Assembly: GCF_030766825.1 (NCBI RefSeq)
Contig: NZ_JASFDV010000006.1
Coordinates: forward strand, 62,001-126,000
DNA from: Nocardiopsis sp. CC223A
GTDB lineage: Bacteria > Actinomycetota > Actinomycetes > Streptosporangiales > Streptosporangiaceae
Length of the DNA stretch: 64,000 nt
Reading direction: 5' to 3'
A program made the position numbers and the translations under genes. Under the pieces are notes generated by a model. It saw nothing but the letters and a program-made list of their open reading frames with translations. It was not told where the DNA came from and did not search any database. Below, piece after piece: positions 36,274 through 46,342 of the stretch (positions are counted from its first letter, which is position 1; each line of letters opens with the position of its first letter).

Positions 36274-37308
36274 ATGCCGAACAACCTTGCTTTTCTCGGC
36301 CGGGACATGGCCGTCGACCTGGGGACCGCCAACACGCTCGTGTACGTGCGTGGCCGCGGCATCGTCCTGAACGAACCCTCGGTCGTCGCCCTCAACACCT
36401 CGACCGGCAAGATCGTCGCCGTGGGCATCGAGGCCAAACAGATGATCGGCCGCACCCCGACCAACATCACCGCCATCCGCCCCCTCAAGGACGGCGTCAT
36501 CGCCGACTTCGAGATCACCGAGCGGATGCTGCGCTACTTCATCCAGAAGATCCACCGCCGCCGCCACTTCGCCAAACCCCGCATCATCGTCGCCGTCCCC
36601 AGCGGTATCACCTCCGTGGAGCACCGCGCGGTCAAGGAGGCCGGATACCAGGCGGGCGCCCGCCGGGTCTACATCATCGAGGAGCCCATGGCCGCCGCCA
36701 TCGGCGCCGGGCTCCCCGTCCACGAGCCCACCGGCAACATGGTCGTCGACATCGGCGGCGGCACCACCGAGGTCGCCGTCATCTCCATGGGCGGCATCGT
36801 CACCTCCCAGTCCATCCGGGTCGGCGGCGACGAGCTGGACCAGGCGATCATGACCTTCGTCAAGAAGGAGTACTCCCTGATGATCGGGGAGCGCACCGCC
36901 GAGGAGCTCAAGCTCGCCATCGGCTCGGCCTACCCGACCGGGGCCGAGGAACTGCACGCCGAGGTGCGCGGCCGCGACCTGATCAGCGGCCTGCCCAAGA
37001 CCATCGTCATGGCCGAGTCCGACGTCCGCCAGGCCGTCGAGGAACCCGTCACCGCCATCATCGACGCGGTCCGCACCAGCCTCGACAAGTGCCCGCCCGA
37101 GCTGTCCGGCGACATCATGGACCGCGGCATCGCCGTCACCGGCGGCGGCGCCCTGCTGCGCGGCCTGGACGAGCGCCTCCTGCACGAGACCGGGATGCCC
37201 ATCCACGTCGCGGACAACGCCCTGGACTCGGTCGCCATCGGCTCCGGCACCTGCGTGGAGAACTACGAACGCCTCCACCAGGTCCTCGTCCCCGAGCGGC
37301 GGCGCTGA
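36274..37308 (+). CDS. mreB: Rod shape-determining protein MreB
   Basis: 344 aa from ATG 36274 with GAGGA upstream. This bacterial actin polymerises on the membrane and positions wall synthesis; in mycelial actinomycetes it chiefly serves spore wall and aerial hyphae. Actin-fold motifs are visible: phosphate-1 [13 protein letters not shown] (13-25), phosphate-2 [16 protein letters not shown] and adenosine motif [13 protein letters not shown]. Its stop overlaps the mreC start (TGATG), so the two are translationally coupled. First gene of mreB-mreC-mreD-mrdA-rodA. Confidence 0.96.
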   Translation: MPNNLAFLGRDMAVDLGTANTLVYVRGRGIVLNEPSVVALNTSTGKIVAVGIEAKQMIGRTPTNITAIRPLKDGVIADFEITERMLRYFIQKIHRRRHFAKPRIIVAVPSGITSVEHRAVKEAGYQAGARRVYIIEEPMAAAIGAGLPVHEPTGNMVVDIGGGTTEVAVISMGGIVTSQSIRVGGDELDQAIMTFVKKEYSLMIGERTAEELKLAIGSAYPTGAEELHAEVRGRDLISGLPKTIVMAESDVRQAVEEPVTAIIDAVRTSLDKCPPELSGDIMDRGIAVTGGGALLRGLDERLLHETGMPIHVADNALDSVAIGSGTCVENYERLHQVLVPERRR

Positions 37309-38210
37309 TGCTGCGCGACAGCCCGAGGTCCCGGCTCACCCTGACGGTGCTCGTCGTCCTGTCGGTGGTCCTGCTGGTCCTGGACGGGCGTCCCGGCCGG
37401 GACCCGGTCACCGCGGCGGCCCGCGCGGGCGGCGAACTGGTCTTCGCCCCCGCCGCCGCGGGCGTGGGGTACGTGGCCGCGCCGGTCGGCGACCTCTACG
37501 ACACCGTGCGGCGCGCGCCCGGGGCCGCCGACCGCATCGCCGAACTCGAAGAGGCCAACGCCGAACTGGAGGAGGAGCTGCACGCCGCCCGCCTCGACGA
37601 GGGCCGCGCCGAGCACCTCGACGAACTTCTGCACCTGTCCGGGCTGGGCGGCTATGAGATCGTCCCCGCCCAGGCGGTCACCCGAACCACCCCGCGCGGC
37701 TACGCCGACGTCGCCACCATCGACGCCGGGACCGAGTCCGGGATCGACACCGACATGACCGTGGTCAACGGCCGGGGGCTGGTCGGCCGGGTCATCGAGG
37801 CCGGTCCGCGCACCGCCACCGTGCTGCTCGCCACGGACGTCACCTCGGCGGTCGGCGCCCGCCTGGAGTCGACCCGCAAGATCGGCGTCGTCACCGGCGG
37901 CACCGTGCCCGGCGGGCCCGCGGCCGACCTCACCCTGGAGCTGTTCGACATGGAGGCCCCGGTGGAGGCCGGGGACCGGCTGGTCACCCTCGGCTCGCAC
38001 GAGGGGGCGCCGTTCGTCCCGGGTGTGCCCATCGGCACCGTCGAGGACGTGCAGGTCTCCCCGGGGGCGCTCAGCCGTATCGCGGTGCTGACACCCGCGG
38101 TCGACTTCGCCTCGCTGGACCTGGTCGGCGTCGTCGTCGCCGGTCCCGCCGAGGACCCCAGGGACTCCGTGCTCCCGCCCAAGCCCGACGCACCCGAGAG
38201 GGAGAAGTAG
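37308..38210 (+). CDS. mreC: Rod shape-determining protein MreC
   Basis: 300 aa from ATG 37308. One N-terminal membrane helix (LTLTVLVVLSVVLLVLDG), a coiled coil (about 75-100, ELEEANAELEEELHAARLDE) and the MreC beta-domain (about 115-270, with GLVGRVIEAGPRTATVLLATD) are in the expected order. MreC links MreB to the extracytoplasmic wall enzymes. It overlaps mreB by one base and is 2 bp from mreD. Confidence 0.93.
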   Translation: MLRDSPRSRLTLTVLVVLSVVLLVLDGRPGRDPVTAAARAGGELVFAPAAAGVGYVAAPVGDLYDTVRRAPGAADRIAELEEANAELEEELHAARLDEGRAEHLDELLHLSGLGGYEIVPAQAVTRTTPRGYADVATIDAGTESGIDTDMTVVNGRGLVGRVIEAGPRTATVLLATDVTSAVGARLESTRKIGVVTGGTVPGGPAADLTLELFDMEAPVEAGDRLVTLGSHEGAPFVPGVPIGTVEDVQVSPGALSRIAVLTPAVDFASLDLVGVVVAGPAEDPRDSVLPPKPDAPEREK

Positions 38211-38212
38211 CC

Positions 38213-38785
38213 ATGAGGTCCGCCGTGACCCTGCTCGCGGTGGCCGCGGTCGTGCTCGTCCAGGCGGTGGTCGTCAACCGGCTGCCGTTCGGCGCGCTCT
38301 CCGACGGCGGCCCCGGTCCCGACCTGGCGGTCGCCGCCGTCGTCGCCCTGGCCCTGACCACCGGACCCGCGGCCGCCGCGGGCTGGGGGTTCGGTATCGG
38401 CCTGGCCCTGGACGTGCTGCCCCCGGCCGACCACGCGATCGGCCGCTACGCCCTGATCCTGTGCCTGGCCGGGTACCTGGTGTCGCTGATCCACCGCAAC
38501 ACCGGGGCGCCCGGCGGGGTGGGCGCCCGCACCTCGCGCCTGTTCGCCCTGGGCACCGTCCTGGTCACCGCGCTCGGCGTCGGCCTGGCCTACGCCGGGC
38601 TGGGCGTGCTCATGGGCGACCCGCGCACCGGCCTGTCCGACATCGCGGTCGCCGTCGGTGTCGGCGCCGGGCTCACCCTGGCGGCGGCCCCGCTGGTGAC
38701 CCTGCCCCTGCTGTGGCTGCGCGAGGCCCTGTCGGACCACGAGTTCGCCACCGTCCAGGGGCCCATGTCCCCCCGGGGGTGGTGA
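38213..38785 (+). CDS. mreD: Rod shape-determining protein MreD
   Basis: 190 aa from ATG 38213. It is almost wholly hydrophobic with five or six helices and the PDLAVAAVVALAL and GFGIGLALDVLPP stretches expected of MreD. It works with MreB and MreC in the elongation complex. Its stop overlaps the start of mrdA (GTGA). Confidence 0.9.
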   Translation: MRSAVTLLAVAAVVLVQAVVVNRLPFGALSDGGPGPDLAVAAVVALALTTGPAAAAGWGFGIGLALDVLPPADHAIGRYALILCLAGYLVSLIHRNTGAPGGVGARTSRLFALGTVLVTALGVGLAYAGLGVLMGDPRTGLSDIAVAVGVGAGLTLAAAPLVTLPLLWLREALSDHEFATVQGPMSPRGW

Positions 38786-40896
38786 CCGTGCGCCGACCTC
38801 CGGTGGACCCGACCCTGCCCGGACCGCGCCTGGGGCGTGTCGGCCTCGTCCTCGCACAGATCCTCGTCGTGGCCCTGTTCGCCACCCTGGGCGCGCGCCT
38901 GTGGTACCTCCAGATCCCGATGGCCGACCACTACCGGGACCTGGCCGTCGCCAACCACCACCAGCGGCTCGTCGTGCCCGCTACCCGCGGCCAGATCCTC
39001 GACGCCACCGGCCGCCCCATGGTCGCCAACCGCACCGAACTCGTCGTCTCCGCCGACTACCACGAGCTCATGGGCATGGACGACGGCGGCGAACAGGTCC
39101 TGTCCGACCTCTCCGGGGTCCTCGACGTCCCGGTGGAGGAGCTCCGGCAGCGCATGCGCCTGTGCGGACCCGAGGTGGAGCGGCCCTGCTGGCCCGGCTC
39201 CCCCTACCAGCCGGTCACCCTGGCCGAGGACATCGAGCCGGCCATCGCGCTACAGATCATGGAGAGCTCCGACGACTTCCCCGGCATCACCGCACAGGCC
39301 CACGCCGTGCGCGAGTACCCCAACGGCGCCCGGGCCGGGCAGATCCTCGGCTACCTCCAGCCCGTCACCCAGGAGGAGCTGGAGGCGCGCGAGGAACTGC
39401 GCACCCAGTTCACCGGCATCGACCAGGTCGGCCGCGACGGCCTGGAAGCGGTCTACGACTCGCAGCTGCGCGGCACCGCGGGCGTGCGCACCCTGGGCGT
39501 GAACAACCACGGCGAGGTCATGGACGTCATCTCCGACCGGCCGCCCGAGGCGGGGATGCACATCATCACCCACCTGGACATGGGCGTGCAGGAGATCGTC
39601 GAGGACGCGCTCGCCGAGGGGATGCGGGCCGCCCGCCCCCGGTACAGGGCCGACTCCGGGGCCGCCATCGTCATGGACGTGCGCAACGGCGGCATCATCG
39701 CGATGGCCAGCCTGCCCACCTACGACCCCGCCATCTGGCAGGGCGGCATCGACCAGGAGACCTTCGACGAGCTGCTCAGCGCCGAGGCCGGGGAGCCGCT
39801 GCTGTCGCGCGCGGTCCAGGGCCAGTACCCGCCCGGCTCCACGTTCAAGGTGTCGTCGCTGTCGGCCGCGGTCGAGAACGGCTACTCGCTGCGCAGCACC
39901 TACGCCTGCCCCGGATCGGTCAACATCGCCGGGCAGAACTACGAGAACTACGCGGGCGGCGGGCACGGCACCATCGACCTGCACCGGGCCATCGTGGTCT
40001 CCTGCAACACGATCTTCTACAACTTCGGCTACCAGCTCTGGCTCAAGGACGGCGGCCTCGAACCCGAGGGCGAGCCCAAGGAGGCCATGGCCGAGATGGC
40101 CCGCGGGTACGGGTTCGGCGCCCCCACCGGCATCGACCTGCCCTATGAGACGAGCGGGCGCATCCCCGACCGCGAGTGGAAGCGCACCTTCTGGGAGGAG
40201 ACCCGGGAGAACAACTGCCGCCGCGGCGAGGAGGGCTACCCCGAGATCGCCAAGACCAACCCGTCCCACGCCGCCTACCTCAAGCTCCTGGCCTACGAGC
40301 AGTGCGTGGAGGGGTTCCAGTGGCGGGCCGGGGAGGCCGTCAACTTCTCGATCGGCCAGGGCGACGTGCTGGTCAGCCCGCTCCAACTGGTCCGCGCCTA
40401 CGCCGCCATCGCCAACGGCGGCACCGTGTACGAGCCCCGGGTGGCCCGGGCGCTGGTCTCGGCCGACGGCCGTGTCGTGGAGGAGATCGAGCCGGTCGTC
40501 GCCGGTAAGGTGCCGGTGAAGGACGAGACCCTCCGCTACCTCCAGGACGCACTGGAGGAGGTCACCAAGACGGGCACCGGCGGCGGCGCCTTCGGGGACT
40601 TCCCGCAGGACCGGGTGTCCGTCGCCGGCAAGACCGGTAGCGCCGACGCCCAGAACCGGCAGGTGTCGTCCTGGTTCGTGTCCTACGCGCCCGCCGACGA
40701 CCCGCGGTTCGCCGTCGTCGTGTTCGTCTCCCAGGGTGGCACCGGAGGTGCCACCTCCGCGCCCATCGCCCGGAAGATCTACGAGGGCATCTACGGGTTC
40801 GGCGACTTCGAGGAGCCCGCCCTGCCCGGCGGTGAGCCCCGCGCCGACCTGCCCGTGGTGCGCCCCGACGGTTCCATCGACCCTCTGGACCGGTGA
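38782..40896 (+). CDS. mrdA: Penicillin-binding protein 2 (class B transpeptidase)
   Basis: 704 aa from GTG 38782, which overlaps the mreD stop by four bases. An N-terminal membrane anchor (about 18-38) is followed by the pedestal domain and the transpeptidase domain. Active-site motifs are intact: Ser353-Thr-Phe-Lys356, SCN in VVSCNTIFYN, and Lys617-Thr-Gly. It cross-links peptidoglycan during elongation or spore wall formation together with RodA, whose gene starts 3 bp later. The C-terminal tail is short and acidic. Confidence 0.95.
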   Translation: MTVRRPPVDPTLPGPRLGRVGLVLAQILVVALFATLGARLWYLQIPMADHYRDLAVANHHQRLVVPATRGQILDATGRPMVANRTELVVSADYHELMGMDDGGEQVLSDLSGVLDVPVEELRQRMRLCGPEVERPCWPGSPYQPVTLAEDIEPAIALQIMESSDDFPGITAQAHAVREYPNGARAGQILGYLQPVTQEELEAREELRTQFTGIDQVGRDGLEAVYDSQLRGTAGVRTLGVNNHGEVMDVISDRPPEAGMHIITHLDMGVQEIVEDALAEGMRAARPRYRADSGAAIVMDVRNGGIIAMASLPTYDPAIWQGGIDQETFDELLSAEAGEPLLSRAVQGQYPPGSTFKVSSLSAAVENGYSLRSTYACPGSVNIAGQNYENYAGGGHGTIDLHRAIVVSCNTIFYNFGYQLWLKDGGLEPEGEPKEAMAEMARGYGFGAPTGIDLPYETSGRIPDREWKRTFWEETRENNCRRGEEGYPEIAKTNPSHAAYLKLLAYEQCVEGFQWRAGEAVNFSIGQGDVLVSPLQLVRAYAAIANGGTVYEPRVARALVSADGRVVEEIEPVVAGKVPVKDETLRYLQDALEEVTKTGTGGGAFGDFPQDRVSVAGKTGSADAQNRQVSSWFVSYAPADDPRFAVVVFVSQGGTGGATSAPIARKIYEGIYGFGDFEEPALPGGEPRADLPVVRPDGSIDPLDR

Positions 40897-40899
40897 CCC

Positions 40900-42069
40900 A
40901 TGACCGTACACGCCCCGCGCGGGATCGACCTGGGCCGCACCGCGGTGACCGCCGCCGGCGCAGCCCGCAGGCTGGACTGGGTCCTGGTGCTGGCGGTGGC
41001 CGCGCTGTGCGCGATCGGCTCCCTGCTGGTGTGGTCGGCCACCCAGCCCGGTGACGGCGGGAACCCGCTGGACGCCACCGAGCACCTGCGCAAGCACCTG
41101 GCCCACCTGGCCGTGGGCTGGGCGGTGTGCCTGGCCGTGGCCGCCGTCGACTTCCGGACGGTCCGCGCGTACGCGCCCGTCGTCTTCATCGTCACCGTCG
41201 TCGCGCTGGCCCTGGTGCTGACACCGCTGGGCGCCGTCATCAACGGCTCGCGCGGGTGGATCGTGGTGGGCGGCTTCCAGTTCCAGCCCAGCGAGCTGTC
41301 CAAGGTGGGTCTCATCCTGGTGCTGGCCACCCTGCTGGGGGAACCCCGCGACGGCGAGACCCGGCCGATGACCCGGGACGTGCTGTTCTGCCTGCTGGCG
41401 CTCGCGGTACCGCTCTCCCTGGTCATGCTCCAGCCCGACCTGGGCACCACACTGGTGCTGGGGGCCATCTTCCTGGGGATGCTGACGCTGTCCGGGGCGC
41501 CGGTCTTCTGGGTGGCCGGCATGCTGCTGTCCGGGGTGGCGGCCGGGTTCTGCGTCTGGTGGTTCGACATGCTGGAGCCCTACCAGCTGGACCGCATCGC
41601 CACGCTGGTGGACCCGTCGGCGGACCCGCAGGGCGCCGGGTACAACTCCAACCAGGCGCTCATCGCCGTCGGGTCGGGCGGGTTCGACGGGACCGGGCTG
41701 TTCCGGGGGGAGCAGACGCACGGCCGGTTCGTGCCCGAACAGCACACGGACTTCATCTTCACGGTCGCCGGGGAGGAGTTGGGGTTCGTCGGGGCCGGGC
41801 TGGTCATCGGACTGTTCGCGGTGATCCTGTGGCGGATCCTGCGCATCGCCCTGGGCTGCGACCAGCCCTACCCGCGCCTGCTGTGCGTGGGGGTGGCGTC
41901 CTGGTTCGGATTCCAGACCTTCATCAACATCGGCATGGGGCTGGGGATCGTCCCGGTGACCGGTCTGCCGCTGCCGTTCGTCTCCTACGGCGGCACGGCG
42001 CTGCTGGCCAACCTGCTGGCGTTGGGACTGGTGCTCGGGGTGAACTCCCGGGACCGGGGGTTCGAATAG
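40900..42069 (+). CDS. rodA: Rod shape-determining protein RodA (SEDS glycosyltransferase)
   Basis: 389 aa from ATG 40900. About ten helices carry the SEDS signatures GSRGWIVVGGFQFQPSELSK, LQPDLGT, EQHTDFIFTVAGEELGFVG and LPLPFVSYGGT. RodA polymerises glycan strands from lipid II and pairs with PBP2. Last gene of the mre unit. The stop overlaps a small GGGGG/CCCCC hairpin. Confidence 0.95.
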   Translation: MTVHAPRGIDLGRTAVTAAGAARRLDWVLVLAVAALCAIGSLLVWSATQPGDGGNPLDATEHLRKHLAHLAVGWAVCLAVAAVDFRTVRAYAPVVFIVTVVALALVLTPLGAVINGSRGWIVVGGFQFQPSELSKVGLILVLATLLGEPRDGETRPMTRDVLFCLLALAVPLSLVMLQPDLGTTLVLGAIFLGMLTLSGAPVFWVAGMLLSGVAAGFCVWWFDMLEPYQLDRIATLVDPSADPQGAGYNSNQALIAVGSGGFDGTGLFRGEQTHGRFVPEQHTDFIFTVAGEELGFVGAGLVIGLFAVILWRILRIALGCDQPYPRLLCVGVASWFGFQTFINIGMGLGIVPVTGLPLPFVSYGGTALLANLLALGLVLGVNSRDRGFE

Positions 42070-42083
42070 GGGGCACGCCCCCT
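42068..42083 (+). terminator. Short hairpin at the end of rodA
   Basis: AGGGGG (42068-42073) pairs with CCCCCT (42078-42083) around CACG, starting in the rodA stop codon. It is a weak candidate for the end of the mre transcript. Confidence 0.4.
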
Positions 42084-42397
42084 GGAGCGTCGTGACTTTC
42101 GCGCGGGTGCGTCCTTACAGGTCATCGCGATGGCCGACCGGCGCTGGCGGGCCATCACGCGTCGGCGGTCCGCTGACCGGGGTGGAGGCCCCGCCGAAGG
42201 CGGCGGCACACCGGCCCGGCGGACACCGCCGACGCGTGTCTGCGAGAACCGGGCCGGAAAAGCCACACCAAAAGCCACACCACTCGGTGGGACACCATCC
42301 GAACAGGTCCTGTGGAGAACCCGGAACGGGGACGGCCGCGCCGGTAGCCTGAAAGGGCAGCTTGGTCCACGTCCGCCGATCGAAAGTCTCCAGACCC
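42084..42397 (+). other. Gap before the radical SAM gene with a direct repeat
   Basis: No gene is seen. The 12-base sequence AAAAGCCACACC occurs twice in immediate succession (about 42257-42280) and is followed by a short GC hairpin-forming stretch. The repeat may bind a regulator or be a chance duplication. Confidence 0.4.
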
Positions 42398-44335
42398 ATG
42401 ACCGTCGAAAGCCTCTTTCCGCGACTGGAGCCCCTGCTGGCCCGGGTGGGCAAGCCCATCCAGTACGTGGGCGGTGAGCTCAACTCCGTCGTCAAGGAGT
42501 GGGACGACACCCGGGTGCGCTGGGCACTGATGTACCCCGACGCCTACGAGGTGGGGGTGCCCAACCAGGGCGTGCAGATCCTGTACGAGGTCCTCAACGA
42601 GCGCGAGGGGGTGCTGGCCGAGCGCGCGTACGCGGTCTGGCCGGACATGGAGGCCCTGCTGCGCGAGCACGGGGTCGAGCACTTCACCGTCGACTCCCAC
42701 CGTCCACTGGGCGCCTTCGACCTCATCGGGGTCAGCTTCGCCAGCGAGATGGGCTACACCAACCTGCTCACCGCGCTGGACCTGGCCCGGATCCCGCTGC
42801 GCACGGCGGACCGGCGCGAGGGGCACCCGATCGTGCTGGCCGGCGGGCACTCGGCGTTCAACCCCGAGCCCATGGCCGACTTCCTGGACGCGGTGGTGCT
42901 CGGCGACGGCGAGGAGATCAGCCTGGCGATCACCGAGATCGTCCGCGAGTTCAAGGACGAGGGGGAGCCAGGAGGGCGCGACGGGCTGCTGCTGCGGCTG
43001 GCCGCCACCGGCGGGGTGTACGTGCCGCGCTTCTACGACGTGGACTACCACGAGGACGGGCGCATCGCCGCGTACTCGCCCAACCGGCCGGGGGTGCCCG
43101 AGACGGTCCTCAAGCACACCGTCATGGACCTGGACCGGTGGCCCTACCCGAAGAAGCCGATCGTGCCCACCGCGGAGTCGGTGCACGAGCGCTACAGCGT
43201 GGAGATCTTCCGCGGCTGCACCCGCGGCTGCCGGTTCTGCCAGGCGGGGATGATCACCCGGCCGGTGCGCGAGCGCAACAAGGAGACCATCACCTCCATG
43301 GTCCGCGAGGGGGTGAAGAACTCCGGCTTCCAGGAGGTGGGCCTGCTGTCGCTGTCCAGCGCCGACCACAGCCAGATCAAGGACATCGCCAAGGAGCTGG
43401 CCGACGGCTACGAGGGCACCAACACCGGGCTGTCGCTGCCCTCCACCCGGGTGGACGCCTTCAACATCGACCTGGCCAACGAGCTCACCCGCAACGGCCG
43501 CCGCTCGGGGCTGACCTTCGCCCCGGAGGGCGGCAGCGAGCGGATGCGCCGGGTCATCAACAAGATGGTCACCGAGGAGGACCTGATCCGCACGGTCACC
43601 GCCGCCTACGCGGCGGGCTGGCGGCAGGTCAAGCTGTACTTCATGTGCGGGCTGCCCACCGAGGAGGACGAGGACGTGCTGGCCATCGCGGACCTGGCCA
43701 CCGAGGTCATCCGCACCGGCCGCGAGGTGACCGGGCGCCGGGACATCCGCTGCACGGTGTCGATCGGCGGGTTCGTGCCCAAGCCGCAGACCCCGTTCCA
43801 GTGGGCGGCCCAGACCTCGCACGAGGTGGTGGACGCCCGGCTGCGCAAGCTGCGCGACCGGCTGCGCTCGGACCGCGCCTACGGCAAGGCCATCGGGCTG
43901 CGCTACCACGAGGGGCGGCCGTCGATCATCGAGGGCCTGCTCTCCCGGGGCGACCGCCGGGTGGGCCGGGTCATCGAGGAGGTGTGGCGTTCGGGCGGCC
44001 GGTTCGACGGCTGGAGCGAGCACTTCTCCTACGAGCGCTGGAGCAGGGCGGCCGAGGCCGGCCTGGCCGAATACCCGGTGGACGTCGACTGGTACACCAC
44101 GCGTGAGCGGGACGAGGACGAGGTGCTGCCCTGGGACCACCTGGACGCGGGACTGGACCGCTCCTGGCTGTGGCAGGACTGGCAGGACTCCCTGCACGGC
44201 GAGGAGTCGCTGGAGGTCGACGACTGCCGCTGGAACCCCTGCTATGACTGCGGCGTGTGCCCCAGCATGGGAACCGAGATCCAGATCAACGCCCCGGCGG
44301 AGGGCCGCCCCACCCTCCCCCTCACCGTCGTCTGA
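42398..44335 (+). CDS. B12-binding-type radical SAM protein (TIGR03960 family)
   Basis: 645 aa from ATG 42398 (MTVESLFPRLEPLLARVGKP). A Rossmann/cobalamin-binding-like N-terminal domain (about 30-200) is followed by a radical SAM domain with CTRGCRFCQAG, the CxxxCxxC cluster site, at about 277. The C-terminal CYDCGVC adds more cysteines. In most bacteria this family is paired with DUF2344 (TIGR03936) and lies near rne; the two are thought to act together on an unknown substrate, perhaps RNA or ribosome related. Here the DUF2344 gene is 3.8 kb away because of an insertion. Confidence 0.88.
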   Translation: MTVESLFPRLEPLLARVGKPIQYVGGELNSVVKEWDDTRVRWALMYPDAYEVGVPNQGVQILYEVLNEREGVLAERAYAVWPDMEALLREHGVEHFTVDSHRPLGAFDLIGVSFASEMGYTNLLTALDLARIPLRTADRREGHPIVLAGGHSAFNPEPMADFLDAVVLGDGEEISLAITEIVREFKDEGEPGGRDGLLLRLAATGGVYVPRFYDVDYHEDGRIAAYSPNRPGVPETVLKHTVMDLDRWPYPKKPIVPTAESVHERYSVEIFRGCTRGCRFCQAGMITRPVRERNKETITSMVREGVKNSGFQEVGLLSLSSADHSQIKDIAKELADGYEGTNTGLSLPSTRVDAFNIDLANELTRNGRRSGLTFAPEGGSERMRRVINKMVTEEDLIRTVTAAYAAGWRQVKLYFMCGLPTEEDEDVLAIADLATEVIRTGREVTGRRDIRCTVSIGGFVPKPQTPFQWAAQTSHEVVDARLRKLRDRLRSDRAYGKAIGLRYHEGRPSIIEGLLSRGDRRVGRVIEEVWRSGGRFDGWSEHFSYERWSRAAEAGLAEYPVDVDWYTTRERDEDEVLPWDHLDAGLDRSWLWQDWQDSLHGEESLEVDDCRWNPCYDCGVCPSMGTEIQINAPAEGRPTLPLTVV

Positions 44336-44790
44336 CGGCAAGTGCGGTCCATGAGCGCCCTCCGGCAGGTCCCGGCCCGCCTTCCGACCTTCCGGTCGGC
44401 CCTGGGTCCTCAGCGGGATTCGTCGTTCCTGTCCGGAAGGCGTCCGCGGGCATTCGCCCGCGGGCCCACGTGACCGCACAAGAGCCCGGCCGCGGGCCCC
44501 ACCCACGGTGACCGGGGACCGGGCACCGTCCGGTATCCCGGCGCCCCGTCTCCGCCCGCCGGGACCCGGTGCGGTGACACGGGCCGCCGCCTGCTCCTCG
44601 TCCAGGAGGGCGAAGAGGAGGCCCACGGTCGTCACCCCGGTCTCCGGAGCCTCCCCGGCGTCGCGCCGACGCCGACCCCGGTACGGGCGGGGGCGCCCCG
44701 GCGCGGCTTCGGGACGGAGCAGCGGACCGGCGCGGGCCGAGCGGTGCGCGGGGCGGCCCTCACCTCCGGGCCGCGACCGGATCCGGCCGC
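44336..44790. other. Gap between the radical SAM and FkbM genes
   Basis: No gene is seen in 455 bp. A perfect 8-bp hairpin (CCGCGGGC at 44444-44451 with 44456-44463, loop ATTC) may end the radical SAM transcript. The rest is GC-rich sequence with no ribosome sites. Confidence 0.5.
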
Positions 44791-45561
44791 TCAGGGCCGC
44801 AGTGCGCCCTGGACGGTGAACAGGTGGTTGCGGGTCCGGGGGTCGGCCCTCGACGCCGGGACCCACCGGCCCGATCGCCAAGTGCGCATCTCATAGCCCC
44901 GCGACCGTAGGGCGCCGACGACCTCGGCACCGGACAGCCCGTACTTGTCCAGGTGCCGGTCCTCCACCTCCAGCAGTAGGGCGGGCCGGTCCCGGGCCAA
45001 CACCTCAAAGGCTCCCTCCAGCACCGACATCTCGAAGCCCTCCGTGTCGATCTTCATGAACGCCACCCGGTCCACCCCCGCCGCTGCGCACACCGCGTCG
45101 ACGGTGTCCGCCCGGACGCGCAGGGTCCGCTCCGAGGAGAAGGAGATCCGCCGTCCCGGCCGCCGCAGCCCCGACCGCGGGTACGCCCACCCGTGGACCG
45201 GCAGCCCGAACCGGTAGGGGAGCGCGAGGTCCAGCTCCCCCGCCCGTGGGCCCAGCGCGGTGTTGTGCGTGATCACGTGGCGGGCGCCCGAGGCCCGCCG
45301 GCCCGCGTCGAGGATCCGGTAGGGGACCGGCAGCGGCTCGAAGGCGTGCACCGCCCCCCGGGACCCGACCAGCGCGGCCAGCGGGTGTGTGTACATGCCG
45401 TACCCTGCCCCGATGTCCAGGCACACGTCCCCGGGGCGCACGAACCGTGACAACCCCAGGATCTCGGGTTCGCTCAGCGACACCACTGCGCACCCCCGCA
45501 GCAGCCCGGCTGCGGCGCGCGATCGGAGGGGCACCGCCTCCCCTGTTCGGTCGACGACCAT
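44791..45561 (-). CDS. FkbM-family SAM-dependent methyltransferase
   Basis: 256 aa from ATG 45561 with AAAGGAC upstream. The SAM-binding motif is DIGAGYGMYTHPLAALVG (about 49-66) and the FkbM signature is FMKIDTEGFEMSVLEGA (about 168-184). Relatives O-methylate sugars or natural products. It is located alone on the minus strand, before a two-component pair, and no biosynthetic genes are near, so the substrate is unknown. Confidence 0.83.
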   Translation of the reverse strand: MVVDRTGEAVPLRSRAAAGLLRGCAVVSLSEPEILGLSRFVRPGDVCLDIGAGYGMYTHPLAALVGSRGAVHAFEPLPVPYRILDAGRRASGARHVITHNTALGPRAGELDLALPYRFGLPVHGWAYPRSGLRRPGRRISFSSERTLRVRADTVDAVCAAAGVDRVAFMKIDTEGFEMSVLEGAFEVLARDRPALLLEVEDRHLDKYGLSGAEVVGALRSRGYEMRTWRSGRWVPASRADPRTRNHLFTVQGALRP

Positions 45562-45676
45562 ACGTCCGTCCTTTCGTCCGCTCGATGCGCACGAAGTTAG
45601 GGCGGCCGGGGGCGTGTGCGGATCCCCCCGCAGAGCCCAATCGACCGGGCCCGCCTGGCTCGGCGGAGCCAGGCGC

Positions 45677-46342
45677 TCAGCGCCCTCCGGCCGTGACCAG
45701 TCCGCTCTCGTAGGCGAACACCACGGCCTGGGCCCGGTCGCGCAGGCCGAGTTTGGCGAACACGCGACCCAGGTGGGACTTCACGGTCTCCTCGGCGATG
45801 CCCAGTGCGGCGGCCGCCTCGCGGTTGTCCGACCCGGCCGCGACCGCCCGCAGCACGTCGGTCTCCCGGGCGGTCAGTGCCGCCAACCGGGCCGCCTCGG
45901 CGGGAGGCCTCCCGGGGGAGCGGGCCGCGAACGCCTCGATCAACCGCCGGGTCACCGCAGGGGCCAGCAGGGCATCGCCCTCCGCGACCACGCGCACCGC
46001 TGTGACCAGGTCCTCCGGCGGGGAGTCCTTGAGCAGGAACCCCGAGGCTCCCGCGCGCAACGCCGCGTACACGTACTCGTCCGCGTCGAAGGTCGTCAGG
46101 ATGACCACGCGCGGCCGGTACCCGTCGGAGGACAGCAGCTCCCGCGCGGCCTCCAACCCGTCCATGACGGGCATCCGCACGTCCAGGAGCACGACGTCCG
46201 GGTGCAGTTCGCGAGCCATGGCGAGGGCGGCCCGACCGTCCCCCGCCTCGCCCAGCACGAGGATGTCGCGTTGCGCCGCCAGCAGGGCGGAGAACCCGGC
46301 CCGCACCATGGCCTGGTCGTCCGCGATCAGGACCGAGATCAC
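45677..46342 (-). CDS. NarL/LuxR-family response regulator
   Basis: 221 aa from GTG 46342. The receiver domain has the acidic pair DD8-9, phospho-acceptor Asp54 in VLLDVRMPVMDG and Lys in FLLKDSPPE. The C-terminal LuxR helix-turn-helix is LTARETDVLRAVAAGSDNRE with VKSHLGRVFAKLG. It overlaps the histidine kinase gene by four bases (GTGA), so the pair is one operon and one system. Confidence 0.92.
   Translation of the reverse strand: MISVLIADDQAMVRAGFSALLAAQRDILVLGEAGDGRAALAMARELHPDVVLLDVRMPVMDGLEAARELLSSDGYRPRVVILTTFDADEYVYAALRAGASGFLLKDSPPEDLVTAVRVVAEGDALLAPAVTRRLIEAFAARSPGRPPAEAARLAALTARETDVLRAVAAGSDNREAAAALGIAEETVKSHLGRVFAKLGLRDRAQAVVFAYESGLVTAGGR

Noticed and set aside
42155-44881. A 908-codon frame antisense to the radical SAM gene
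   Set aside because: Its product is low-complexity Gly/Val/Arg/His sequence without motifs, and the + strand frame is a recognised family with its CxxxCxxC site.
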